A stretch of DNA of 48,183 nt from Bryobacterales bacterium (GTDB lineage: Bacteria; Acidobacteriota; Terriglobia; Bryobacterales; Bryobacteraceae), in the NCBI GenBank assembly GCA_019261985.1, contig JAFAQY010000052.1, forward strand, positions 1 to 48,183, given 5' to 3'. Below the pieces are notes generated by a model. That model saw nothing but the letters and a program-made list of their open reading frames with translations. It was not told the origin of the DNA and did no database searches. Every line of letters begins with the position of its first letter. Position 1 is the first letter of the stretch. Below, in pieces: positions 17,118 through 25,407 of the stretch. The translations under genes and the position numbers were made by a program.

Positions 17118-18923
17118 GTGTTAACGCGATCCATTCTCCTCGGTTTTCTTATTCTTGCGGTACGCGCCGCGGGCGCCGCTTCCGGCGAAGCCGTGTATCA
17201 GAAGCGCTGCGCGGGATGCCACGACGCCGCGAGCGAACGCGCGCCTTCGCGCGATGCGTTAAAGGAATTGTCGGTGGCGCGCATTTTGCGAACACTCGAC
17301 TTCGGCGTCATGATCAACGTCGCCTACCCGCTCAGCCGCGAGGAGCGCGAGGCGGTGGCGAAGTATCTCGGCGTCGATCGCCCGGATGCGCCGGCGCCCG
17401 CGCAAGCTTTTTGCTCCGACCGCACGGTCACGATTGGAGCGTCGCCGACTCCCGCATGGAAGGGTTGGGGGCCGGACCTCAGCAACACCCGCTACACCAC
17501 CGCGAGCGGAATTTCGTTGAACCAAGCCGGCAAGCTGAAGTTGAAGTGGGCATACGCATACGCGGGCGATGTGAGCGCGTTCGCCGCGCCCACGGTGCTC
17601 GGAAAGACTTTGTTCGTCGGAAGCGCGGGAGGCGCGGTTCAAGCATTGAGTACCGATACGGGCTGCGTCCGCTGGCTCTATCAGGCCAGCGGCCCCGTGC
17701 GCTCCGCGCCGGTTGCCGTTCCGAACGGAGCGAAGCACGTGCTCGTGTTCACCGATTTGACCGGATGGGTGTATGGGATCGAGGCGGAGACGGGAACTCA
17801 GCTCTGGAAGAAGAAAGTCGAGCAGCACGATACCACGCGCTTGACCGGCACGGCCGCGGTGTTGAACGGCACGGTGTTCGTCCCCGCGGCGTCGTGGGAG
17901 GAGACGCGATCGAGCAATCCCGAATACGCTTGCTGCACCTTCCGCGGCAGCATCACAGCGCTTCGCGCGAAGGACGGCACGCAAATCTGGAAGACCTATA
18001 CCATCCGCGAGACGCCGGCGGAGCACGGCAAAACTCCGAACGGCGTTGGCACTTGGGGGCCATCGGGCGCGGGCGTGTGGGGCTCGCCGACGATCGACAA
18101 CAAGCGCGGCCTGCTTTACATCGCGACCGGCGATAACTTCTCTTCACCGGCCAGCGACATGAGCGACGCCGTCCTGGCGCTGGATATTAAGAATGGACGA
18201 ATCGTATGGTCGAAGCAGGTGACGCCGGGCGATGTTTTCAGCGGCGCTTGCACGGGAAGCACGTGCCCGGGACCGGATCACGATGTCGGCTCTTCGGTCC
18301 TGATCGAAAAGCTGCCGAACGGCCGCGATGTTCTGCTGGCCGGGCAGAAATCCGGCGTCGTATTTGCGCTTGACCCCGACCGCAAGGGCGAGATCCTCTG
18401 GCAGACGCGCGTGGGCAAGGGCGGGACGAATGGCGGAGTGCAGTGGGGAATGGCGAGCGACGGCAAGCAGGTTTACGCCGCGGTCTCCGACGTGGTCCGG
18501 AAAGCATCGCCGGGAGCGGTGATTCAGGTAGGGTTGCCGTTGGACCCCACGCAAGGCGGCGGACTGACGGCTCTGCGAATCGGCACGGGTGAAAAGGCCT
18601 GGTACGCGGCGCCGGGCAAGTGCTCGGATAAACCGGGGTGCAGCCCCGCGCAGCCTTCGGCGGTGACGGCGATTCCGGGCGTGGTGTTTTCCGGATCGGT
18701 GGATGGGCACCTGCGCGCGTTCGCTACGGAAGACGGGCGCGTGCTCTGGGATTTCGACACGGCGCGTGAGTACAAAACCGTGAACGGCGTGCCGGGGAAG
18801 GGCGGATCGCTCGATGGCGCCGGTCCGGTGGCCGTGGGCGGAATGCTGTTTGTAAACTCCGGCTATGCTCGCAATGGCGGCATGGCGGGCAATGTGCTGC
18901 TGGCGTTCGCGCCGGAGGAGTGA
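17118..18923 (+). CDS. Exported cytochrome c-PQQ quinoprotein dehydrogenase (polyvinyl-alcohol-dehydrogenase-like)
   Basis: 601 residues from a GTG start with signal peptide. A short cytochrome c domain (CAGCH heme site near residue 33, likely Met ligand in [10 protein letters not shown]) comes before an eight-bladed PQQ-type propeller. Blades show the tryptophan-docking pattern ([68 protein letters not shown]). An adjacent Cys pair (YACCTFRGS) is like the vicinal disulfide of PQQ alcohol dehydrogenases. Heme-first order matches polyvinyl alcohol dehydrogenase (cytochrome). It would oxidise an alcohol in the periplasm and pass electrons to cytochrome c; the substrate is not known. No PQQ synthesis genes are nearby. 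TAGAAT lies 9 bases before the start. Confidence 0.82.
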   Translation: MLTRSILLGFLILAVRAAGAASGEAVYQKRCAGCHDAASERAPSRDALKELSVARILRTLDFGVMINVAYPLSREEREAVAKYLGVDRPDAPAPAQAFCSDRTVTIGASPTPAWKGWGPDLSNTRYTTASGISLNQAGKLKLKWAYAYAGDVSAFAAPTVLGKTLFVGSAGGAVQALSTDTGCVRWLYQASGPVRSAPVAVPNGAKHVLVFTDLTGWVYGIEAETGTQLWKKKVEQHDTTRLTGTAAVLNGTVFVPAASWEETRSSNPEYACCTFRGSITALRAKDGTQIWKTYTIRETPAEHGKTPNGVGTWGPSGAGVWGSPTIDNKRGLLYIATGDNFSSPASDMSDAVLALDIKNGRIVWSKQVTPGDVFSGACTGSTCPGPDHDVGSSVLIEKLPNGRDVLLAGQKSGVVFALDPDRKGEILWQTRVGKGGTNGGVQWGMASDGKQVYAAVSDVVRKASPGAVIQVGLPLDPTQGGGLTALRIGTGEKAWYAAPGKCSDKPGCSPAQPSAVTAIPGVVFSGSVDGHLRAFATEDGRVLWDFDTAREYKTVNGVPGKGGSLDGAGPVAVGGMLFVNSGYARNGGMAGNVLLAFAPEE

Positions 18924-18924
18924 G

Positions 18925-20931
18925 TTAGGGCTGCGGCGGGGGCGGTGGCTGCGGCGGCGGTTGCTGCAACGGCTGCTGCGGAAAACCGTTCGGTGGTTGC
19001 GTCTGAACGGGTGGAACGAAAGTTCCGTTTGGGCCCATTCCTGGATTAATGCCGCCGGGGTTAATGCCGCCGGGACTGGTGCCGGGAATAAATCCGGTCG
19101 GGTTAAAACCTCCGGGGTTGATTCCACCGGGGTTGATTCCACCAGGATTAATTCCACCGGGATTAATGCCCGCCGGCATGTTAGGCGAGTTGGGCTGCGC
19201 TCCGGGCGCATTCGGATTATTGGCGTTCTGGCCGTTCTGCCCGTTCTGCAGGGGATTCGCTCCGGCTCCGGGGATCGCTTGTTGCTGCTGTAGCTGGAAG
19301 ACGAATTCCCATTCCTCGAACTTCATCTTGTCGGCGTAAGTCTTAATCGCGGGGCCGGTGAAGGTGCTGGCGACGCCGGCGATGCCTCCGCCGACAGTCT
19401 GGTTTCCGGTAGCAGCAGCGGCGGGAGCGGTGGATGTGGCTCCGGGCGCGGGGGTCGCTCGCGGCGTGGTCAATAGCTGGTTCACAAGGTTCAAGGCTGG
19501 GTTCGGCAGTCCGGCCGCTCCTGGCGGAGGAGGCGCGTTCAGGGTCTGGGTGTTGGGCGGCGGCTGAGGGACGGGCAACGGTTGTTGCTGCTGCTGAGGG
19601 AATGGCTGCGACTGCTGCGGGAATGGCTGTTGCTGTTGCGGGAATGGTTGCGGCTGTTGCGGGAATGGCTGCGGCTGTTGAACTTGGCTAGATGGATTAT
19701 TCGGATCGACCGGAGGCGTGTTCGGCAGAATCGGATTCGGGGCCTGTTGCGGAAATTGGTTCGGAAGACTCGGGTTGAGGCCAGGGAGCGGCACGATGCC
19801 GCCCTGAAGATTGGGGTTGAGGTTCTGCGGATTCGGGTTCTGCTGATTGGGAAGTGGAAATGGCTGCGCGCCCGTAGGCAGACCCTGGTTGTTGTTGGGG
19901 TCCGTCGGATTTAGAGGATTGAACGGCTGCGGCTGTTGCTGAACGCCCGGCTGAAATTGACCTGTTTGGAACTGGCCTTGGGGTAATTGACCGGGTTGTA
20001 CCGGATTAATGCCCTGCGGAAACGGCGTAGTCTGGGGGAACCCCGGCTGCACACCGGGCTGGAATTGGCCGCCGGGCTGTGGGACCCCAGGTTGAATGCC
20101 CGCTTGCGCGGGTTGCCCAGGCTGCTGCGGTGGGGCGTTGTAGCCGTTCGGGAATAGAGTGATGGGCGGATACGAAGCCGGATCGATGTAACCGGTATTG
20201 GCCGGCTGCTGAGGCTGGAACGAAGCCGTTTGGAAAGCGCCGCCGGTCGCGTTGATCGGACGATCGCTGGGGCGCGCCAGCACGGCGGAGTTTACCGGCT
20301 GCGGCTGACCGGGATTGTTTGGGTTTTGTGGAGTATTCTGCGGCGCGTTTTGCGGCGAGTTTTGTCCGGGAGCCGCCGGCTGCGCGCCGGTGATGCCGGC
20401 CGTTGCGCCTGCGGTGCCCGCCGTTGCGCCTGCGATGCCCGCCGGTACGCCCGTGATGCCCGCCGTTAACGTCTGGTTTTGATTTCCGGGGTTGTTCGCC
20501 GGATTCGCGGGCGGTTTTTGGACCAGTGAATCGGTAAGGAAGGCGCCGTTGGTGTGGATTAACCGCCACTCGTCCTTGCCGGTATAAGGATCGATGTACC
20601 TGCGCCGCAGGTAGCGATGATTGTTGGTGTTTTCGAGGTCTTCAATGCGCGCGGGATAGCGGCGGTTGTCGGTATAGAAAAGCTGAATGGCGCGCTTATA
20701 CTGCTCGCCGCGGTCGATGAGGAGTTGCTCCTTGTCGCGCTCGCTTTCGAAGGCCACGCGCGGCATCTGCATGTATAGCATGATGGCGACCGAGGCGGCG
20801 AAGACGAAGATGAGGAGGAGGGCGAAGCCTCGCTCGCCGGCTTGAGCCTGTAACGGGGGCTTGAGTCTTCGCGCGCTGGGGCGGAGGCTAAAGCCTCCGT
20901 TGCAGGCTGAAGCCTGCTCCACCGGGGTCAT
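18925..20931 (-). CDS. Pseudopilin-like protein with giant Pro/Gln/Asn-rich tail and repeat-encoded leader
   Basis: 668 residues. Residues 32-58 (GERGFALLLIFVF...) form a type III prepilin signal: GF cleavage site then a hydrophobic helix, without the usual Glu5. Residues ~60-130 resemble the GspG-like or type IV pilus-associated domain (YKRAIQLFYTDNRRYPARIEDLEN, RRRYIDPYTGKDEWRLI). The rest is low-complexity: AGITG repeats, QPFPQQ repeats and GGINP repeats, plus a short IKTYADKMKFEEWEFVFQL segment. Residues 3-31 are encoded by a genomic hairpin repeat. The ATG at 20931 overlaps the pilP stop (ATGA) and AGGAG lies 8 bases before it. No start codon exists between the repeat and the prepilin helix, so the repeat must be translated. 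Last gene of the pilus/secretion operon. Confidence 0.75.
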   Translation of the reverse strand: MTPVEQASACNGGFSLRPSARRLKPPLQAQAGERGFALLLIFVFAASVAIMLYMQMPRVAFESERDKEQLLIDRGEQYKRAIQLFYTDNRRYPARIEDLENTNNHRYLRRRYIDPYTGKDEWRLIHTNGAFLTDSLVQKPPANPANNPGNQNQTLTAGITGVPAGIAGATAGTAGATAGITGAQPAAPGQNSPQNAPQNTPQNPNNPGQPQPVNSAVLARPSDRPINATGGAFQTASFQPQQPANTGYIDPASYPPITLFPNGYNAPPQQPGQPAQAGIQPGVPQPGGQFQPGVQPGFPQTTPFPQGINPVQPGQLPQGQFQTGQFQPGVQQQPQPFNPLNPTDPNNNQGLPTGAQPFPLPNQQNPNPQNLNPNLQGGIVPLPGLNPSLPNQFPQQAPNPILPNTPPVDPNNPSSQVQQPQPFPQQPQPFPQQQQPFPQQSQPFPQQQQQPLPVPQPPPNTQTLNAPPPPGAAGLPNPALNLVNQLLTTPRATPAPGATSTAPAAAATGNQTVGGGIAGVASTFTGPAIKTYADKMKFEEWEFVFQLQQQQAIPGAGANPLQNGQNGQNANNPNAPGAQPNSPNMPAGINPGGINPGGINPGGINPGGFNPTGFIPGTSPGGINPGGINPGMGPNGTFVPPVQTQPPNGFPQQPLQQPPPQPPPPPQP
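19042..19172. repeat. In-frame 15-bp tandem repeats (GGINP)
   Basis: Degenerate 15-bp units of the form ggattaatgccgccg encode NPGGI / NPGGF pentapeptides near the C-terminus of the pseudopilin gene. Unit length is a multiple of three, so copy number can change without a frameshift. Confidence 0.85.
19598..19681. repeat. Four in-frame 21-bp tandem repeats (QPFPQQ)
   Basis: Four 21-bp units start gggaatgg at 19598, 19619, 19640 and 19661 and encode QQPQPFP-type heptapeptides. The units differ at few positions, which suggests recent expansion. Confidence 0.85.
20838..20925. repeat. Hairpin repeat, copy 5, inside the pseudopilin coding sequence
   Basis: Contains CGGAGGCT-AA-AGCCTCCG (20882-20899) and GCAGGCT-GA-AGCCTGC (20902-20917), plus a degenerate GGCTTGAGCC and GGCTTGAGTC. 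It has the same structure as the intergenic copies. It is read in frame as residues 3-31 of the pseudopilin-like protein. Confidence 0.9.
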
Positions 20932-21647
20932 GCGCCTAGCTCCTCTACTAGCGGTAGAGTTTGCTGGTTCTTGTTCGTCTCATCCTCCACTACCGCCGAG
21001 TTTACTCCAATGCGGATGATTTTGTAGCGCCCCTTAACGAGCTCGTTTTCCGCAGGCGTGAAGATATCATCGCCATCGAGGAAAAACGCGCGGCGCACGC
21101 CGTCGCGGGTGGTACCGGCGTAGCCGTAGAACTTTAGCGGAATCGGCGGTGGCGGCGGCGCCGGCGGGGGACCGGTCGGGGCTGCGGGCTTTGGCTCCGG
21201 CTTCGCCTCCGCCACCGGCCCGGGCTTGATGGTCACCTTCGGCGGAGGCGGCGGAGGCGGCTGCGCGAACTCGAACAAGCTGCGCGATCCGCCCTCCATA
21301 GGAACGTGCTGCACCTTCGCAAGCAGATCGAGCTTCAGCGTCGGATCGATCGAAGCCACGTCCGTGCCTTCGGGAACTTTGAGCGAAGGATGGAAATCGC
21401 CGATTACAGATTCGACTTCGCCATTCCGCGCGGCCCTCCGCGGCTGGACGGGGTTCGTGCCCGGGATGGGAGTGGCGTCGCGAGAAATGGCCGGCGAAAC
21501 CGGCGCGGGGGAAGGCGTCGAGGTTTGCTCCGGCGCGGAGGAGCCGCTCGACATTTTATATGCGATGACAATAGCAATTACGAGCACGCCAAGAATGACC
21601 AGCTTTTTCGGATCAGCGCCGAGGCCCGCGGGCATCCACTTCTTCAT
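20928..21647 (-). CDS. pilP: PilP / GspC-like inner membrane protein
   Basis: 239 residues. One membrane helix (LVILGVLVIAIVIAYKM, residues 15-31) precedes a long Pro-rich periplasmic linker (PPPPPPPKV, PPAPPPPPIP). The C-terminal domain (PLKFYGYAGTTRDGVRRAFF, GDDIFTPAENELVKGRYKIIRI) matches the small beta domain of PilP/GspC proteins, which link the inner-membrane PilNO platform to the secretin. PilP is usually a lipoprotein; this one has a helix anchor instead, as GspC has. Overlaps pilO by ATGA at 21644-21647 and the next gene by ATGA at 20928-20931. Confidence 0.75.
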   Translation of the reverse strand: MKKWMPAGLGADPKKLVILGVLVIAIVIAYKMSSGSSAPEQTSTPSPAPVSPAISRDATPIPGTNPVQPRRAARNGEVESVIGDFHPSLKVPEGTDVASIDPTLKLDLLAKVQHVPMEGGSRSLFEFAQPPPPPPPKVTIKPGPVAEAKPEPKPAAPTGPPPAPPPPPIPLKFYGYAGTTRDGVRRAFFLDGDDIFTPAENELVKGRYKIIRIGVNSAVVEDETNKNQQTLPLVEELGA

Positions 21648-22213
21648 TGGGCGGCTCCGGAAGCGGACGAGTCGCGGACGAAGGTGTCGATTTTCATGCT
21701 GACGCTGAGCACATTCGAATTTTGCTGCGGCGCTGCGTTCAGCGATTCCACGATGAGCAGGCGCGGCGATTTATCGAGCTCATGGACGAAGTTCAGCACA
21801 TCGCGGTAAGCGCCTTCGAAGTTCGCGGTGATGGTCATCAGGTTCAGCGTGTCGGAGCCTTCGATCGGCTCGGTGGAATAGGAGTATTCGCGCTGCTTGA
21901 TTTTGGAGCTGGTCGCCGCATCGCCGATTTCGGTCAGCAGGGTGGAATAGGCGGTGCGGCGCTCCAGAAAGTAGGCCGCGAGGAATTGGTCGCCTTCTTC
22001 CCTGCCCTTCTCGACCGCGGAAACGTGTTCGCGCGAGCGCTCCAGCCGAGCTTTTCCTTGAGCCACTTGCGATTGCAGGGCCCCCATCTGGCGCTGTAAC
22101 TCGTCGGCCGAGCCGCCAGGCGGAAAGAGCACAAGTCCCGCGGCAACCAGGTTGGCGGCGACCAGGGCGCCCAAAAAAATGCGGATGATGAGCGTGCTAG
22201 AGTTTTTGGGCAT
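21644..22213 (-). CDS. pilO: PilO-like type IV pilus assembly protein
   Basis: 189 residues. One N-terminal membrane helix (IIRIFLGALVAANLVAAGLV) is followed by a coiled coil (RQMGALQSQVAQGKARLERS) and a ferredoxin-like domain with the PilO-type YRDVLNFVHELDKSPRLLIVE block. PilO pairs with PilN in the inner-membrane alignment complex. The gene overlaps pilN by 17 bp. Confidence 0.82.
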   Translation of the reverse strand: MPKNSSTLIIRIFLGALVAANLVAAGLVLFPPGGSADELQRQMGALQSQVAQGKARLERSREHVSAVEKGREEGDQFLAAYFLERRTAYSTLLTEIGDAATSSKIKQREYSYSTEPIEGSDTLNLMTITANFEGAYRDVLNFVHELDKSPRLLIVESLNAAPQQNSNVLSVSMKIDTFVRDSSASGAAQ

Positions 22214-22766
22214 AATTCACGCTGAGCCGGAACTGATAGAGCGGCTGGTTCTGGGTCGGGGGCGCGGAGCTGTGCATCGTCACGGGACCGAACAGCGGCG
22301 AGGCCTGCAGGCGCTTTAAGAAATCGATTACGGGAAGCGGTTCCTGCGAGCCGACGGTCATATCCAGGACGACTTCGCTACGCGATGTAATTTGCGGCAG
22401 CCGCACTTGAATGAGGCGGACGTTCATCGGCATGACGCCTTCGAGGTCGGCGAAAATTTTGGTCCAGCTTATGGCTTTGCGCTGAACCAGAGTGTTTAGC
22501 AGCAGGCTACGCTCGAGAACCATCGCGTTGGCGGGCTGGCGGAGCGTTGCGTCAAGCTTGGCTTGCTCGGCATTGATCACGTGGAGTTGATTGTTGAGCT
22601 TTTCGACGGCGATACGGCTGTCGCGTGCGTTGGCGCGCTCGCCCATAATAAGGAAGACCAATACGGCAAGCATCGCGAGCAGCAGCATGGCGCACGCGCC
22701 GGAGGCGATGAGGATGGGGCGGTCGCGACGGAAAGGCTCGCTGGCGAGATTAATGGGGATGCGCAT
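22197..22766 (-). CDS. pilN: PilN-like type IV pilus assembly protein
   Basis: 189 residues. A short cytoplasmic N-terminus (MRIPINLASEPFRRDRP) like the PilM-binding INL motif of PilN is followed by a membrane helix, a coiled coil and the periplasmic FSWTRL-like block ISWTKIFADLEGVMPMNVRL. It forms the inner-membrane platform with PilO. A heptad DNA repeat separates it from pilM. Confidence 0.85.
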   Translation of the reverse strand: MRIPINLASEPFRRDRPILIASGACAMLLLAMLAVLVFLIMGERANARDSRIAVEKLNNQLHVINAEQAKLDATLRQPANAMVLERSLLLNTLVQRKAISWTKIFADLEGVMPMNVRLIQVRLPQITSRSEVVLDMTVGSQEPLPVIDFLKRLQASPLFGPVTMHSSAPPTQNQPLYQFRLSVNYAQKL

Positions 22767-22780
22767 TTTTAGCTCTCGAT

Positions 22781-22815
22781 TATCAGCTATCAGCTTTCAG
22801 CTTTCAGCTATCAGC
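22781..22815. repeat. Five tandem 7-bp repeats TWTCAGC between pilM and pilN
   Basis: TATCAGC, TATCAGC, TTTCAGC, TTTCAGC, TATCAGC stand end to end. The last unit holds the pilM stop (TGA at 22813-22811). It is the short-tandem-repeat kind seen in intergenic regions of many bacteria, and the period of seven cannot be read neutrally in frame. Confidence 0.9.
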
Positions 22816-23647
22816 TGCTGCTCGCCTCCATATAGCCGTACAATCCAGCGTTTAGCGCATTGGGCGTGCCAAAGCGGCTCTGGAGGGGTTCGGCGTTAAC
22901 GCCTGATGGCCAAACACCCGCCGGGCCACACTCGATGATCCGCTTTACGGGCGCGCCGAGCTCGTCCTCGGCATAAGCTAGCGTGGGTTGGAGCACGGCG
23001 CGAATTTCATCTTCGCTCGGCGGCTCCAGCGTAAGGCAGCGGAACAATTTTAGTTTGCCTCCGGCTACTACCATCACGGTCAAGGTGTTATCGGCCAGCT
23101 TGGCGATAACCGCGGGCTCGGCATCGCGGTAGAGGCTCAGCGCCGATAGAGCCGATACAGTGATGTCGCCAGGATGAAAACCTGCGTTGCGAAACAGGGC
23201 CTCGTACCGCGCCAGCACCTCCAACGCGACTGTCACCGCCACCACCTCTATTTTTCCTTTTCGATTCGTGCCGGGCTGACGATAATACTTCACGGCAGCC
23301 GATTCGATATCGAAGGGAATGGTCTTCTTTACGCGAAATTTCACTAGCGAGAGCTGCTCTGCAGCGGAATCGGGAAAGGAGTCGAAATCGAGCACCGTCA
23401 CGCGCGCTGAAGCATCGGGCAATAAGACCGCGGCATGGCGGCGTTTCTTCCCTCCGTTCTGTGGGACCAGCCGCGCAAGCGTAGCTGCCGCGGTGTCTAC
23501 GCGGACTAAATTATCTTCGGACGGCGTGGCTTTTAGCGCGGGTTGCGGGAATGGGAAGAACTCGATTTGCGCCGCTTGGGCGTGCGCGATGCCGGCTTCG
23601 GATAGTTCGAAGATGTGTGTGGGCGGGGGGTCTTTCCAGAAGGGCAT
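22811..23647 (-). CDS. pilM: PilM-like actin-fold ATPase of the type IV pilus/secretion platform
   Basis: 278 residues, no membrane segment. It is an actin-like PilM/GspL-type protein with AAVLLPDASARVTVLDFDSF, VKFRVKKTIPFDIESAAVKYY (PilM-type KPFD region), and late LTVMVVAGGKLKLFRCLTL. PilM binds the PilN N-terminus on the cytoplasmic face. It is somewhat shorter than usual PilM (~350). It is separated from pilB by 134 bp that contain a hairpin repeat. The C-terminus MEASSS runs into the heptad repeat. Confidence 0.8.
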   Translation of the reverse strand: MPFWKDPPPTHIFELSEAGIAHAQAAQIEFFPFPQPALKATPSEDNLVRVDTAAATLARLVPQNGGKKRRHAAVLLPDASARVTVLDFDSFPDSAAEQLSLVKFRVKKTIPFDIESAAVKYYRQPGTNRKGKIEVVAVTVALEVLARYEALFRNAGFHPGDITVSALSALSLYRDAEPAVIAKLADNTLTVMVVAGGKLKLFRCLTLEPPSEDEIRAVLQPTLAYAEDELGAPVKRIIECGPAGVWPSGVNAEPLQSRFGTPNALNAGLYGYMEASSS

Positions 23648-23700
23648 TTCAGTTCACTCCGGCGAGCGGGTTCACACGACCACGGCGACTCACCCGACCA

Positions 23701-23760
23701 GGCCGATTGGCAATCGGCCGCAGGTTGGCAACCTGCCCCACACTTGCAGCGTGCCCCACA
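23701..23760. repeat. Hairpin repeat, copy 6, between pilB and pilM
   Basis: GGCCGATT-GGC-AATCGGCC (23701-23719) is followed by GCAGGTTGGCAACCTGC (23720-23736), border CCTGCCCCAC and a second GCCCCAC. The first hairpin is the same as at 6987-7005 except for the centre. It lies inside the pil operon, so it is transcribed and could affect the message between pilB and pilM. Confidence 0.88.
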
Positions 23761-23781
23761 AAAATCTGTGCTATGCGCATC

Positions 23782-25407
23782 TTAGCCCTCAATGAAGGTG
23801 ACCTTGTTGATTTCTTTTAGCGTGGTTACGCCGGAGCGGGCTTTTTCTAGGGCCGATTCGCGCAGAAACGTCATGCCCTCTTCGCGCGCCGCGCGGCGGA
23901 TTTCCGAGCCGGGGCGCTTGCTTAGAATCATTTCGCGGATCTTTTCGCTCAAATCGAGCAGCTCGTGAATGGCGCTGCGGCCGCGGAAGCCCGTGCCTCC
24001 GCATTCAAAGCAGCCGGCGCCTTCGTGCCAGATCGTGTCGCGCCAAGTGGCGGGCTCAAGACCGCTTTCGATCAGGTAATCATCGGCATATTTCACGGGA
24101 TGCTTACAATGCGGGCAGATGACGCGAACCAGGCGCTGCGCCAGGATGCAGTTGAGCGCGGAAACGAAGTTGTAGGCTTCGACGCCCATGTTCAGGAAGC
24201 GGCCGAGTACGTCGAGCACGTTGTTGGCGTGCACCGTGGTGAACACCAGGTGGCCGGTAAGCGCGGCGTTAATGGCGATCTGCGCTGTCTCCTGATCGCG
24301 GATTTCGCCGACCAGGATTTTGTCGGGATCGTGGCGAAGGATGGAGCGCAAGCCGCGCGCAAACGTCAGGCCCTTCTTTTCGTTCACCGGGATCTGCGTG
24401 ATGCCCTTGATCTGATATTCAACGGGGTCTTCGATGGTGACGATTTTGTCTTCGTCGTTTTTGATCTCGCTGAGGGCGGCGTAAAGCGTGGTGGTTTTGC
24501 CGGAGCCCGTGGGACCGGTCACCAGCACCATTCCGTACGGTTCCTTGATGAACCTGCGGAATTTCGCGAGATCGGCATCGGCGAAGCCGACCACATCCAG
24601 TGTGAGCTTTTTGAATTTCTCGCTCATCGACTCCTTGTCGAGGACGCGGAGCACGGCGTCCTCGCCGTAGATCGTGGGCATGATGGACACACGGAAGTCG
24701 ATCAGGCGGCCTTTGTAGCGCACGCGGAAGCGGCCGTCCTGCGGGATGCGGCGCTCGGCGATATCGAGCTCGCTCATGACCTTGATGCGCGAAATGATGG
24801 TGGAGTGCCAGTCCTTGGCGATGGGCGGCATGGCATAGTGCAGCACGCCGTCGATGCGATACTTGATGGCGACTTCCTGATCGCGCGTTTCGATGTGAAT
24901 ATCGCTGGCGCGGCGTTCGAGCGCGTTAAAGATGGTAGTGTCCACCAGCTTGATGACCGGCGCGATATCCGAATCCGCGGCCGCGATGCGGTCGATGGAG
25001 AGCGTCTCTTCCGCGTTCTCCTCGTCGCCGACGACGTCCAGGGTGAAGCCTTCGGTGACTTCTTCGAGCACGCGCTGCGATTGCTCGGTTTTCTTGAGGA
25101 GGTCGGAGATTTGGGAGAGCGTGGCGACTTTAACGCGCAGGCGCTTGCCTAACAATCCGCCGAGCTCATCGATCTGGCTGGGATTGCGCGGGTCGGCGAG
25201 CGCAATTTCAAGCGTTCCGTTGTGGCCCTGAATCGGCACGAAGTTGTAGCGGAACATCAGGTCGACCGGGATGGAATGGAAGAGGTCGTGATCGATGCGA
25301 ACTTCGCGCAGGTCGACAAACTCCTGGTAATAGCGGGCCGCAAGAGCCCGGGCGCGGGCGGTCTCCTGCGCGGGGTCTTCCGGAATATGTGGCGTAATAG
25401 CGGCCAT
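23782..25407 (-). CDS. pilB: Type IV pilus / type II secretion assembly ATPase PilB/GspE
   Basis: 541 residues. N-terminal GspE-N (MshEN-type) domain, then the ATPase core: Walker A GPTGSGKTTT (~297-306), Asp box EDPVEYQ, Walker B ILVGEIRD, His box GHLVFTTVHAN, and a tetracysteine zinc site CPHC (~428) ... CFECGGTGFRG (~464). It powers extension of a pilus or pseudopilus. The ATG at 25407 gives MAAITPHIPEDPAQE; the frame is open to 25500 but that part has no protein-like features. No Shine-Dalgarno is clear. First gene of the operon. The platform gene pilC/gspF and the secretin are not in the window. Confidence 0.93.
   Translation of the reverse strand: MAAITPHIPEDPAQETARARALAARYYQEFVDLREVRIDHDLFHSIPVDLMFRYNFVPIQGHNGTLEIALADPRNPSQIDELGGLLGKRLRVKVATLSQISDLLKKTEQSQRVLEEVTEGFTLDVVGDEENAEETLSIDRIAAADSDIAPVIKLVDTTIFNALERRASDIHIETRDQEVAIKYRIDGVLHYAMPPIAKDWHSTIISRIKVMSELDIAERRIPQDGRFRVRYKGRLIDFRVSIMPTIYGEDAVLRVLDKESMSEKFKKLTLDVVGFADADLAKFRRFIKEPYGMVLVTGPTGSGKTTTLYAALSEIKNDEDKIVTIEDPVEYQIKGITQIPVNEKKGLTFARGLRSILRHDPDKILVGEIRDQETAQIAINAALTGHLVFTTVHANNVLDVLGRFLNMGVEAYNFVSALNCILAQRLVRVICPHCKHPVKYADDYLIESGLEPATWRDTIWHEGAGCFECGGTGFRGRSAIHELLDLSEKIREMILSKRPGSEIRRAAREEGMTFLRESALEKARSGVTTLKEINKVTFIEG

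Noticed and set aside
18144-19211. 355-codon minus-strand frame across the quinoprotein and pseudopilin ends
   Set aside because: Antisense to PQQ blades in its first part and out of frame with the repeat-rich gene in the rest; Arg-rich shadow.
23965-25152. 395-codon plus-strand open frame antisense to pilB
   Set aside because: The opposite strand encodes all PilB/GspE motifs; the plus frame is His/Asp/Val-rich without any fold pattern, a typical high-GC shadow.
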